Source: DATLFA01 sp039934635 (GTDB lineage Bacteria; Actinomycetota; Acidimicrobiia; Acidimicrobiales; WLNW01). Taken from it: a DNA stretch of 12,428 bases. Where the stretch lies: NCBI GenBank assembly GCA_039934635.1, contig JBDTLT010000160.1, positions 1 through 12,428 of the forward strand, read 5' to 3'. A program made the position numbers and the translations under genes. Below are positions 1 to 6,339 of the stretch, piece by piece (the stretch's first letter is position 1; each line of letters begins with the position of its first letter). Below the pieces are notes generated by a model. That model did no database searches. It worked only from the letters and a program-made list of their open reading frames with translations, and was not told the origin of the DNA.

Positions 1-225
1 TACTCCCGCATCGTCAAGTTGCTCGAGATGTATGGCGCCACGATGGCCAACGTCGTCGACGAGACACTGTTCGTCACCGACATGGAGACCGCTATCCCCG
101 CCGCCGTCGCGGTGCGCCGCGAGGTCTACGGCGGCGTGTTCGACGTCGCGAGCACGCTCATCGGCGTGCAGCGTCTCGGCGGCGCCGATCTCCTGGTCGA
201 GATCAAGTGCACCGCACGGCTCTGA
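1..225 (+). CDS. Rid family (YjgF/YER057c/UK114) protein, C-terminal part
   Basis: The 5' end lies outside the window. The 74 visible residues show the second half of a Rid fold: a helix with YGATMANVV, the strand ETLFVTDM, then ASTLIGVQRL and a closing VEIKCTA strand. Rid proteins form trimers; the RidA subgroup hydrolyses reactive enamine/imine intermediates released by PLP enzymes. By comparison with E. coli RidA recalled from memory, the substrate-binding Arg105 position is Ser here (visible residue 51) and the Glu120 position is Lys (visible residue 69). This copy is therefore more like the Arg-less Rid subgroups, and imine deaminase activity is doubtful. Its stop codon (223-225) lies inside the start of the following aminotransferase gene, a 19-bp overlap that implies co-transcription and perhaps coupled translation. 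Family assignment is fairly sure; the substrate is unknown. Confidence 0.8.
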   Translation, partial: YSRIVKLLEMYGATMANVVDETLFVTDMETAIPAAVAVRREVYGGVFDVASTLIGVQRLGGADLLVEIKCTARL

Positions 226-1436
226 CTCCGGCAGAGCTCCACGACCTTCTGGCGTTCCCGGCCGCGCATGCCCAGGCCGGCTATCACACCCCGCCCGAAG
301 GAGTGCGGTACCTCTTCGAGGCGGGGCTACCCGATCCCGAGCTGTTTCCCATCGACGATCTCGTTCGGCTGAGCGAGAAAGTCTTGCGCGAGGAGTTCGC
401 CGACGCGCTGCAGTACGGCAGCGCCCGCGACGACGGCATCGCCGCTGGTTTCGTCGGCCTGCGTGACGTGCTGGCCGATCGAACGAGCGCGGCTACCGGT
501 CGCCCCGTCGATCGCCATGGGGTGATGGTGACCTGCGGTGCCGCGCAGGCATTGGCGCTGATGTTCGAAGCGTTCGTCGACCCCGGTGACGCAGTCGCCA
601 TCGAAGCGCCGACGTGGAACTCCGCGCTCGCGATGTGCGCGCGGCACGGTGCCGAGACGATCGCGTTGCCCATGGACGACGATGGCGCCGACCTCGACGT
701 TCTCGAAACACAGCTTCAGCGCTTGGCCGGTGAAGGACGGCGCCTCAAGCTCGTCTACACGATCGCCACGTTCAACACGCCCACCGGTGTCTGCTTGTCA
801 CTCGATCGGCGCCGTCGCCTGATCGAACTCGCGCGGCAATGGCGCTTCGTGATCGTCGAGGACAACGTTTACGAGCCACTGCGCTACGACGGCGCGGCGA
901 TCCCCAACATGTTCTCGCTCGACGACACCGGATTCGTCGTGAAGCTCGACAGCTTCAGCAAAGTCGTCGCGCCGGGGCTGCGTCTGGGTTGGGTGACGGC
1001 CGAGCCCGACATCATTCGCGCACTCAGCAGTGTGCGGGGCGACCTCGGTGTGGGCCAGTGGGTTGCCCGCACCATGACGCACTATCTCGTTGAGGGACTG
1101 CTCGAGCCCCATGTGGCCGAGATGAACGCCTGCTACCGCGCGAAACGTGACTTCGCCGAACACGCCCTGCACGAGTACTGCGATCCGTGGGTTCGCTGGC
1201 GCACCCCCGAGGGCGGGTTCTTCCTTTGGGTCGGTATCGACGACGCCATCGATGCCGCGCAAGTGATGCAGCGCGCCCTGGCCGACGGCGTGCTGTGCCG
1301 CCCCGGCGAACGTTTCTTCGGGGACAGCGACAGCGGGCGGCAATACCTGCGCCTCGCCTTTCCGTCGATGCCCTTCGCCGGTCTCGATGAAGGGATCGCC
1401 ATTCTCGGCCGGGCGATCCAACCGAGCCGCCGCTGA
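207..1436 (+). CDS. PLP-dependent aminotransferase, class I/II (2-aminoadipate/MocR-type fold)
   Basis: This is a 409-residue fold-type I aminotransferase, a normal length for stand-alone relatives of LysN/2-aminoadipate aminotransferase. Visible landmarks: the N-terminal YLFEAGLPDPELFP segment (35-48), the cofactor-phosphate region near VTCGAAQAL (108-116), EDNVY (218-222) with the pyridine-N aspartate D219, the Schiff-base lysine K252 in DSFSKVVAPGLRLGW, and the carboxylate-binding arginine R382 in YLRLAFPS. The usual NPTG motif reads NTPTG (190-194), so the Asn that normally contacts PLP O3' is Thr. The start used is GTG at 207, which overlaps the Rid gene by 19 bp; no strong Shine-Dalgarno is visible, so coupled translation is likely. 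The amino donor and acceptor cannot be read from sequence. A role as the transaminase missing from the pyrimidine operon is possible but only a guess, since the gene is on the other strand about 1 kb beyond the operon's end. Confidence 0.88.
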   Translation: MHRTALTPAELHDLLAFPAAHAQAGYHTPPEGVRYLFEAGLPDPELFPIDDLVRLSEKVLREEFADALQYGSARDDGIAAGFVGLRDVLADRTSAATGRPVDRHGVMVTCGAAQALALMFEAFVDPGDAVAIEAPTWNSALAMCARHGAETIALPMDDDGADLDVLETQLQRLAGEGRRLKLVYTIATFNTPTGVCLSLDRRRRLIELARQWRFVIVEDNVYEPLRYDGAAIPNMFSLDDTGFVVKLDSFSKVVAPGLRLGWVTAEPDIIRALSSVRGDLGVGQWVARTMTHYLVEGLLEPHVAEMNACYRAKRDFAEHALHEYCDPWVRWRTPEGGFFLWVGIDDAIDAAQVMQRALADGVLCRPGERFFGDSDSGRQYLRLAFPSMPFAGLDEGIAILGRAIQPSRR

Positions 1437-1467
1437 GACGATTGCAACGAAGTAATTCCATTCGAGT

Positions 1468-1488
1468 GTTGACAGATTATCTATCAAC
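1468..1488. promoter_or_regulatory. 21-bp near-perfect palindrome, probable HspR/MerR operator (HAIR-like)
   Basis: The half-sites are GTTGACA and TATCAAC, separated by the 7-base centre GATTATC. Nine of the ten symmetric base pairs match; the only mismatch is at positions 6/16. The layout is the same as the actinobacterial HspR-binding HAIR element, which I recall as CTTGAGT-N7-ACTCAAG: 7+7+7 bases with the TTGA/TCAA cores conserved. It covers the -35 box and most of the spacer of the hsp20 promoter, where a repressor would block RNA polymerase. The MerR/HspR-like gene at 2042-2365 is the obvious candidate to bind it. The palindrome is seen directly; the regulator and function are inferred. 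Confidence 0.65.
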
Positions 1489-1498
1489 TGGGTAGGAT
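1469..1498 (+). promoter_or_regulatory. hsp20 promoter, sigma70-type
   Basis: A perfect -35 box TTGACA (1469-1474) is followed after 18 bases by TAGGAT (1493-1498), a 4/6 match to TATAAT. Transcription would start near 1505, giving a leader of about 33 nt before the hsp20 ATG. A short hairpin (GTCGT-TCA-ACGAC, 1502-1514) falls at the very start of the predicted transcript. The operator palindrome overlaps the -35 box and spacer. Confidence 0.65.
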
Positions 1499-1523
1499 GT
1501 AGTCGTTCAACGACCCTCGACTC

Positions 1524-1529
1524 AGGAGG
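1524..1529 (+). promoter_or_regulatory. Ribosome binding site that fixes the hsp20 start
   Basis: AGGAGG stands 8 bases before the ATG at 1538. Two other in-frame starts, GTG 1529 and ATG 1532, touch or almost touch this Shine-Dalgarno and are therefore unlikely. The choice also gives the usual Hsp20 N-terminus MLMRFDPFREL. Confidence 0.8.
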
Positions 1530-1537
1530 TGATGCGC

Positions 1538-1951
1538 ATGTTGATGCGCTTCGACCCCTTCCGTGAACTGGACCGTTTCACCCAACAGTTGGCACCGGCT
1601 CGGCAGTCGATGCCGATGGACGCGTATCGCAAGGACGATCACGTCTATGTGCACTTCGATCTGCCCGGCGTCGAACCCGACTCGATCGAGTTGACCGTCG
1701 AGCGCAACTCGCTGAGCGTCTCGGCCGAGCGTAATTGGTACTACGCCGAAACCGTCGAAGTACTGGCCAGCGAGCGCGCGCAAGGCAAGGTTTCGCGCCA
1801 ACTCCTCCTCGGCGAGAACCTCGACCTCGATCACCTCGAGGCCAACTACGACAGGGGTGTGCTCACGCTCACGATCCCCGTCGCCGAGTCGGCGAAGCCC
1901 CGCAAGGTGCAGGTTGGCACAACCGAGGCCAAGCGAGCAATCACCGTCTGA
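1538..1951 (+). CDS. Small heat-shock protein, Hsp20/alpha-crystallin family
   Basis: The protein is 137 residues, a cytoplasmic ATP-independent holdase that keeps unfolding proteins from aggregating. The N-terminus MLMRFDPFRELDRF is typical of actinobacterial Hsp20. The alpha-crystallin domain runs from about 27 to 118, with the diagnostic GVLTLTIP near its end (107-114). The C-terminal I-x-I/V anchoring motif is ITV and forms the last three residues, so there is no flexible tail after it. There are no cysteines. The gene is monocistronic, with its own promoter and operator (1468-1498) and a hairpin terminator after it (1974-1999). A convergent MerR/HspR-like gene lies downstream, which suggests local heat-shock repression like that known for HspR-controlled acr2/hsp genes in other actinobacteria. 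Family identity is secure; the regulation is inferred. Confidence 0.95.
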   Translation: MLMRFDPFRELDRFTQQLAPARQSMPMDAYRKDDHVYVHFDLPGVEPDSIELTVERNSLSVSAERNWYYAETVEVLASERAQGKVSRQLLLGENLDLDHLEANYDRGVLTLTIPVAESAKPRKVQVGTTEAKRAITV

Positions 1952-1973
1952 AATCAATCCGATCCGGACGCGC

Positions 1974-1999
1974 GGGGACGACTCGAAAGAGTCGTCCCC
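1974..1999 (+). terminator. Hairpin terminator after hsp20
   Basis: A perfect 11-bp stem GGGGACGACTC / GAGTCGTCCCC closes on a GAAA (GNRA) tetraloop, 22 nt after the hsp20 stop. The T-rich part (GTTTT, about 2007-2012) is several bases away from the stem, so the U-tract is weak. Because it sits between the convergent hsp20 and merR genes it may also stop transcription from the other side. Confidence 0.7.
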
Positions 2000-2041
2000 A
2001 CTTGTCGTTTTGGCGCGTGACCTATCGAGTGGGCCGCGGGA

Positions 2042-2365
2042 TCAGGTGTCGGCGTCGCCCAGCCGGGCGATCTCGGCGCGGAGCGCAGCCACCTGATGTT
2101 GCAACGCGATGATCTGCGCCATGGCATTGTGCGCCAGGCCGTCGCGGCGCATCGAGATGGCTTGTCCGATGGCCTCGATGTCGTTGCGCGAGTAGCGCCG
2201 ATGGTTGCCGTCGGTGCGCTGTGCGGCGCAGACGCCCGCTTGGTCCATGCGCCGGATCACCTGCGGGTCGACCCCGAACAGGTCGGAGACGACTGCCAAT
2301 GTGAACAGCGGCTCGTTGGGATCATCGAGACGCAAATGCCAGTCGAATCGGTCGGCGCCAGCCAT
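2042..2365 (-). CDS. MerR-family transcriptional regulator, HspR-like
   Basis: The protein has 107 residues: a MerR-type helix-turn-helix at about 21-43 (FTLAVVSDLFGVDPQVIRRMD), a wing with GNHRRYS (53-59), a second helical pair, and a short C-terminal dimerisation coil at about 85-103 (IIALQHQVAALRAEIARL). There is no effector-binding domain and no metal-binding cysteine cluster, as in the heat-shock repressor HspR, whose HTH, GGRRYS wing and IIELTNQVEAL coil it resembles. An acidic 20-residue extension precedes the HTH. It converges on hsp20 and is the likely ligand of the palindrome at 1468-1488. It lies 74 bp after the amidohydrolase gene on the same strand, so operon read-through is possible, but it also appears to have its own promoter (2372-2401). 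HspR function is inferred, not proven. Confidence 0.85.
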   Translation of the reverse strand: MAGADRFDWHLRLDDPNEPLFTLAVVSDLFGVDPQVIRRMDQAGVCAAQRTDGNHRRYSRNDIEAIGQAISMRRDGLAHNAMAQIIALQHQVAALRAEIARLGDADT

Positions 2366-2371
2366 GACACG

Positions 2372-2401
2372 ACCCTACCCGCTAGTGAGGCTTTCTGCCA
2401 A
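2372..2401 (-). promoter_or_regulatory. Possible merR promoter giving a leaderless mRNA
   Basis: On the minus strand TTGGCA (2396-2401, 5/6 to TTGACA) is followed after 18 bases by TAGGGT (2372-2377, 3/6 to TATAAT). Only six bases separate the -10 box from the ATG, so transcription would begin at or beside the start codon. The spacing and -10 shape resemble the hsp20 promoter (TTGACA-18-TAGGAT). A weak AGGG could alternatively act as a Shine-Dalgarno on a longer transcript. Confidence 0.4.
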
Positions 2402-2439
2402 GTATCGGACAGGTATTCTATCGCTCGAGGGGCGAGGCG

Positions 2440-3513
2440 CTAGAGGCCCCACACCCGGGTGGCGTTGCCGCACACGATGGCCTCGCGTTCCTCGGACGGA
2501 ATCCCTTCGAACTCCTGGTCGACGAGGGCCCGTGAATCGGGCCAGGTGCATGCCGGGTGGGGATAGTCGGTCGACCACATCATGTTGTCGACGCCGATCT
2601 CGTAGCGCAGGTTGTGCACGGCGAACGGTTCGTGGATGAAGGTCGTGAACATGTTGCGGCGGTAGTAGAAGCTGGGCGCTTCGCGGATTTCGTCGAAGGG
2701 GTAGTTGCGTTTCGTTGCCATCTCGTCGAGATGGAAGAGCCACCACGGGATCCATCCGACACCCGGCTCGACCCACACGGTCTTGAGTTGGGGAAATCGC
2801 TCGAAGACGCCGCTCAATATGAAGTTGCCGTATTGCACCGACGTGAACATGCCCGACATGGGCTGGATGGTTCCTTGCGCGAACTGCGGCATCTCGCCCT
2901 TGTAGTAGGTGATAGGAGCGAGGCCGATGTGGAAGCACGCGGGTAGTTCGCTGTCCTGGATGGCCGCCCACAGTGGGTCGTAGACATGGTCGTAGTAATC
3001 GGGCGCGCCGAGCTCGATGGGATACACCGGAAGCTGTAGTGACTTTCCGCCGAGGTCGGCCACGCGGGCAACCTCGTCGACGGCGACCGCGATGTCGTGG
3101 ATGGGGATCTGATACGACGCGATCAGACGCTTTGGATCGGCCGACGCGAACTGCACGAGCGTGTCGTTGAACGCCTGCGTCGATTCACGCCAACCGCTCT
3201 TGATCAGATAGAGGTAGCGAAACGCGCTGAACTCGCAGTAGCACACTTCGACATCGACGCCGTCCTGGTCCATGTCCTTGAGGCGCTCGATGGGGTCGTG
3301 GTTGCCGGCGCGACCGATCGCGTGGCGTACGCCTTCGAAGCCACGCGGCATCGAATTCATACCTTGACGGATCGCCACGCCACCACCGACGGCGGCGACC
3401 GCGGCGTCGTAGTCCTCGTGGAACTTGGTCGCGAGATTGGCCTTGACCGCGTCGTGCGTGACCGTGACGTGTGAATCGGCCGAGACCAGCCGTTCGCGTG
3501 CTGCTGTCGCCAT
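2440..3513 (-). CDS. Amidohydrolase-related metal-dependent hydrolase (PF04909, TIM-barrel)
   Basis: The protein has 357 residues and no signal peptide. It opens with SADSHVT, the PF04909 metal-binding DxH strand (D13, H15). The later metal ligands are probably H195 (FHIG) and D316 (STDYPHP, followed by WPDS), typical of the decarboxylase/hydrolase group related to 2-amino-3-carboxymuconate semialdehyde decarboxylase. The ATG at 3513 is chosen because SADSH follows directly and AGGGGG (3518-3523) precedes it; the open frame continues upstream into the binding-protein gene but encodes nothing recognisable there. It is the last gene of the catabolic operon, 62 bp after the ABC binding-protein gene and separated from it by a strong hairpin. 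The substrate is unknown. Position suggests a C-N or C-C bond cleavage on a pyrimidine- or hydantoin-derived intermediate, but this is only inference from context. Confidence 0.85.
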   Translation of the reverse strand: MATAARERLVSADSHVTVTHDAVKANLATKFHEDYDAAVAAVGGGVAIRQGMNSMPRGFEGVRHAIGRAGNHDPIERLKDMDQDGVDVEVCYCEFSAFRYLYLIKSGWRESTQAFNDTLVQFASADPKRLIASYQIPIHDIAVAVDEVARVADLGGKSLQLPVYPIELGAPDYYDHVYDPLWAAIQDSELPACFHIGLAPITYYKGEMPQFAQGTIQPMSGMFTSVQYGNFILSGVFERFPQLKTVWVEPGVGWIPWWLFHLDEMATKRNYPFDEIREAPSFYYRRNMFTTFIHEPFAVHNLRYEIGVDNMMWSTDYPHPACTWPDSRALVDQEFEGIPSEEREAIVCGNATRVWGL

Positions 3514-3517
3514 GTGA

Positions 3518-3523
3518 CCCCCT
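3518..3523 (-). promoter_or_regulatory. Ribosome binding site fixing the amidohydrolase start
   Basis: Read on the minus strand, AGGGGG ends four bases before ATG 3513. This supports the short start over the much longer open frame that runs back through the binding-protein gene. Confidence 0.6.
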
Positions 3524-3538
3524 AAATCGATGCCGTGA

Positions 3539-3567
3539 TGGCGGGCCGGGTCGAACCCGGCCCGCCA
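3539..3567 (-). terminator. Perfect GC-rich intercistronic hairpin (attenuator, terminator or mRNA-stabilising stem)
   Basis: A 12-bp perfect stem (TGGCGGGCCGGG / CCCGGCCCGCCA) closes on a five-base loop, starting 8 nt after the binding-protein stop codon. No T-run follows on the minus strand, so it is not a classical intrinsic terminator; it would be a U-less actinobacterial type or a 3' stabiliser. Such stems after a solute-binding-protein gene often raise the level of that message over its neighbours. The hairpin is seen directly; the effect is inferred. Confidence 0.65.
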
Positions 3568-3575
3568 CCATTGAA

Positions 3576-4712
3576 TCAGGCGCCGCCCTCGAGGAGCGTC
3601 ACCGTCAGCGGCGCGAAGGTCGCGCCGGTCGTCTCGAGCTTGTCCTTCTTCAGCGCGTCGACCGCCTTCTGCGCATAGGTCATGTTCTGCGCCTTGGCGT
3701 CGGGCGCCTTCGTCAGCACGGTCTTGCCCTCGAGGTTCTTCGTGCCCTGCGCGATCTTGACCGTCTGGTCCCATGCCGTCGTGTCGAGGATGCCGATGCC
3801 CTTGGTCGATGGCCAGATCAGCTTGTTGATCTCGTTCATCTGCCACAGCTGGTGGCTCTTGCCGAGCTTGGAACCCTTTGCCACCACGACGTCGGCACAC
3901 TTCTGCGCGTTGTCACGGCAGTAGATCCAGCCCTGGAACGACGCTTGCAGGAACTTCGTCGTCGTGTCCTGATACGTCTTGTCCGACGCCAGCTTCGGGC
4001 CGTTGGCCCAAATCGCGTCCTGCAACATCGCAACGCCCTCTTTGTTGTAGTCGATGACGTTGAAGTCGGCCGCGGTGTAGAGCGCGCCGGTCTTCGGATT
4101 CTTTGCTTCGAGCACCTGCGCGTACTCGTTGTAGGTCATCGCCTCGGCCGCGTCGATACCGTCGGAAAGTAGAGCTTTCATGTCGAAGTCCTGCTGCACG
4201 TTGGTGACGTCCTTCGCCGGATCGAGACCCGCCTTGGTCATCGCCGCGAAGACCTCATACTCATTGCCGAAGCCCCAGTTGCCGACCTTCTTTCCTTTGT
4301 AGTCGGCGCCCTTGGTGATGTTCTTGTCCTTGAACGAGACCTGCAAGGTGCCCGACTTCTGGAAGACTTGTCCGACGTTGACGATGTCGGCTCCGGCCTC
4401 GCGCGACGCGAGCGCCTTTGGCACCCAGGCGAGTGCAAAGTCGACTTGCCCGTCCGCGAGCACCTTTTGCGGCACGATGTCGACACCGCCTTCGATGATC
4501 TGCACATCGAGGCCTTGGGCCTTGTAGAAGCCCTGATCGACCGCAGCGAAGTAGCCGGCGAATTGGGCTTGCGTGAACCACTGCAATTGCAACTTCACCT
4601 TGGTCAGATCGCCCGTACTCGACGTCGAACTCTTGTCGTCACCACATGCCGCTGCGACGAGCAGTAGCGCGATGATGGCCGCAACCTTCCTTGTGACTCT
4701 GGTCCACTTCAT
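3576..4712 (-). CDS. ABC transporter substrate-binding lipoprotein, NMT1/ThiY-like, predicted pyrimidine-type ligand
   Basis: The protein has 378 residues. The N-terminus MKWTRVTRKV, a hydrophobic stretch and VAAAC with C23 form a lipoprotein signal, followed by a Ser/Thr-rich linker. The mature start LQLQWFTQAQFAGYFAAVDQ (41-60) and GFYKAQGLDV with IIEGG are the classic NMT1/ThiY/SsuA opening. VDFALAWVPKAL (91-101) lines the ligand cleft. The only other cysteines, C265 and C272, could form an extracellular disulfide. GGGAGG precedes the ATG by 8 bases. It is encoded 53 bp after its permease gene and works with the two permeases and the ATPase. ThiY relatives bind hydroxymethylpyrimidine precursors of thiamine, but no thiamine gene is present and pyrimidine-degradation genes surround it, so uracil, thymine, dihydropyrimidine or hydantoin is the more likely ligand. 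Confidence 0.9.
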   Translation of the reverse strand: MKWTRVTRKVAAIIALLLVAAACGDDKSSTSSTGDLTKVKLQLQWFTQAQFAGYFAAVDQGFYKAQGLDVQIIEGGVDIVPQKVLADGQVDFALAWVPKALASREAGADIVNVGQVFQKSGTLQVSFKDKNITKGADYKGKKVGNWGFGNEYEVFAAMTKAGLDPAKDVTNVQQDFDMKALLSDGIDAAEAMTYNEYAQVLEAKNPKTGALYTAADFNVIDYNKEGVAMLQDAIWANGPKLASDKTYQDTTTKFLQASFQGWIYCRDNAQKCADVVVAKGSKLGKSHQLWQMNEINKLIWPSTKGIGILDTTAWDQTVKIAQGTKNLEGKTVLTKAPDAKAQNMTYAQKAVDALKKDKLETTGATFAPLTVTLLEGGA

Positions 4713-4765
4713 TGCGTTTCCCTCCCGGGTTGCTTGATGTGTTGCTGTCTACTCTTGCTCGGCCT

Positions 4766-5539
4766 TCAACTCGACGATCGGCGAACCTTCCACGGCATGG
4801 CGATTCGCTCGAGCGCGATCGACAGCAGAAAGAATGCCAGACCGAGAAGGCATGCCCCCACTACGTAGGCCCAACCGGCCGCGTCCCTCGAGTTGGCGAT
4901 CGACTGTGAGATGCGTGAACCGAGTCCGTTTTGTAGGCCACCGAAATACTCCGATACGAACGCCGTCACGACGGCCAGGGGTGCGGCCTGGCGCAGTGCG
5001 ACGAAGAAGAACTCGAGCGCGTGAGGTACCCGCACTTTGCGGATGATGTCCGCTTCGCCCGCACCGTAGCTGCGCATCAACTCCAGTTGCGTAGCGTCGG
5101 CCTGTGTTAATCCCTTGGAAACATTGATGAACACGAGAAAGAACACGACGACCGCCACCATCAAGCGTCGCGGGATCTCGCTCGTGATGACGAAGAGGTC
5201 GTTGAATATGGCGACGAGCACGATGATCGGCATGGCGGAAACGGCGATCGCCATTGGGGAGATGAGTTCGTTGAGCAACTTGAACCGGCTGGCCGCGAAT
5301 GCAATCGCGGAGCCGAGGACGACGCCCAGCAAGAGACCGATCAACGCGTTGGTTCCCGTCACCTGCGTGGCCTTGCGAATGAATGTGAAGTTGCCGTGGA
5401 ACTGACCCCAGATGGCACTGGGTTTGGGCAAGAGGTAGGGCTTGATGTCGCGGGCGACGACGAACAACTCCCACGCGGCGAGAAAGAGGATGCCGAAGAC
5501 GATCGGCGGCAGTACGGCAGCGAGCCGGCCCCGTTTCAT
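4766..5539 (-). CDS. ABC transporter permease (ThiX/SsuC/TauC-like), second of two
   Basis: This integral membrane protein of 257 residues has about six hydrophobic segments (roughly 8-28, 64-84, 91-113, 125-142, 183-200, 222-244). The cytoplasmic EAA loop that contacts the ATPase lies at about 153-185: ELMRSYGAGEADI followed by VRVPHAL. It matches the BPD_transp_1 permeases of taurine/nitrate/pyrimidine importers. Its ATG overlaps the ATPase stop by four bases (ATGA at 5536-5539), so translation is coupled. A longer open reading in another frame covers the same bases but lacks membrane character and is not real. Together with the permease at 6336-7235 it should form a heterodimeric channel. 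Confidence 0.9.
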   Translation of the reverse strand: MKRGRLAAVLPPIVFGILFLAAWELFVVARDIKPYLLPKPSAIWGQFHGNFTFIRKATQVTGTNALIGLLLGVVLGSAIAFAASRFKLLNELISPMAIAVSAMPIIVLVAIFNDLFVITSEIPRRLMVAVVVFFLVFINVSKGLTQADATQLELMRSYGAGEADIIRKVRVPHALEFFFVALRQAAPLAVVTAFVSEYFGGLQNGLGSRISQSIANSRDAAGWAYVVGACLLGLAFFLLSIALERIAMPWKVRRSSS

Positions 5540-6339
5540 CGGTCGTCCACCGAGATGACCCGATCGGTGTGCTCGAAGCCCCGCAGCGCCTCGCGAACTT
5601 CGGTGACCTTGTTGAAGAAGTCGGTTGCCTCACGGGTGTCTTCGCTGCGCTTGCCGAGGTCGACCTCGACGATTGCTGCGATGCGCCCGGGTCGGGGCGA
5701 CATCACGATCACACGATCCGAGAGGTAGACCGCCTCGGGTATCGAATGGGTCACGAACACCACCGAGCAACCCGTCTCGGCACAGATGCGGATGAGTTCG
5801 GTCTGCATGTGCTCACGGGTCATCTCGTCGAGCGCGCCGAACGGTTCGTCCATCAGTAGCAAACCGGGGGAGAAGGACAACGCTCGCGCGATCGCCACGC
5901 GTTGTTGCATGCCGCCCGACAGCTCCCACGGATAGTGGTCGGCGAATTCGTCGAGCTTGACGAGGCGCAACATCTCGAGCGCTCGCTCGCGGCGCTTGGC
6001 GCGATCCCACGACTTGAGTTCCAACGGCAATTCGACGTTGCGCGCGACGGAACGCCATTCGAAGAGGCCCGCCTGTTGGAACGCCATGCCGTAGTCGCCG
6101 TCGAGGCGAGCCTGCGCCGCCGGCTTGCCGTTCACGGTGATCGAACCCGAAGTCGGCTCGATGAGGTTCGCGATCAGCCGCAGCATGGTGGACTTGCCGC
6201 AACCCGATGGCCCGATCAACGAGACGAACTCGCCGGAGCGCACCGTGAGGCTGACGTCATCGATGGCGCGAACCTGATTGGGTCGGCCGTTGTTGAACAC
6301 CATGCTCACGCCGGCCACGTCGACCGCGAAGTCGCTCAT
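5536..6339 (-). CDS. ABC transporter ATP-binding protein (ThiZ/SsuB/TauB-like)
   Basis: This 267-residue cytoplasmic ATPase energises the importer. All nucleotide-binding motifs are intact: Walker A GPSGCGKST (43-51), Q-loop glutamine at Q88/Q89, signature LSGGMQQR (140-147), Walker B LLLMDEPFGALD (160-171) and switch histidine H198 in VTHSI. The C-terminal tail of about 50 residues is that of the nitrate/sulfonate/taurine class. It overlaps the gene before and the gene after by four bases each (ATGA junctions at 6336-6339 and 5536-5539), which fixes it in the permease-ATPase-permease unit. AGGGAGG precedes its start. Confidence 0.95.
   Translation of the reverse strand: MSDFAVDVAGVSMVFNNGRPNQVRAIDDVSLTVRSGEFVSLIGPSGCGKSTMLRLIANLIEPTSGSITVNGKPAAQARLDGDYGMAFQQAGLFEWRSVARNVELPLELKSWDRAKRRERALEMLRLVKLDEFADHYPWELSGGMQQRVAIARALSFSPGLLLMDEPFGALDEMTREHMQTELIRICAETGCSVVFVTHSIPEAVYLSDRVIVMSPRPGRIAAIVEVDLGKRSEDTREATDFFNKVTEVREALRGFEHTDRVISVDDR

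Noticed and set aside
2416..2450. Terminator at the end of the amidohydrolase gene
   Set aside because: Only a 5-bp GGGGC/GCCCC match with a large loop and a CTCGAG palindrome are found, with no T-run; not enough for a terminator.
3514..3900. N-terminal extension of the amidohydrolase
   Set aside because: It would overlap the binding-protein gene by over 300 bases and encodes low-complexity, charged sequence. The ATG at 3513 has a ribosome site and leads straight into the conserved DSH motif.
4749..5633. Longer alternative open frame over the second permease
   Set aside because: Its translation is Arg-rich and has no membrane segments. The accepted frame has six hydrophobic helices, an EAA loop and an ATGA junction with the ATPase gene.
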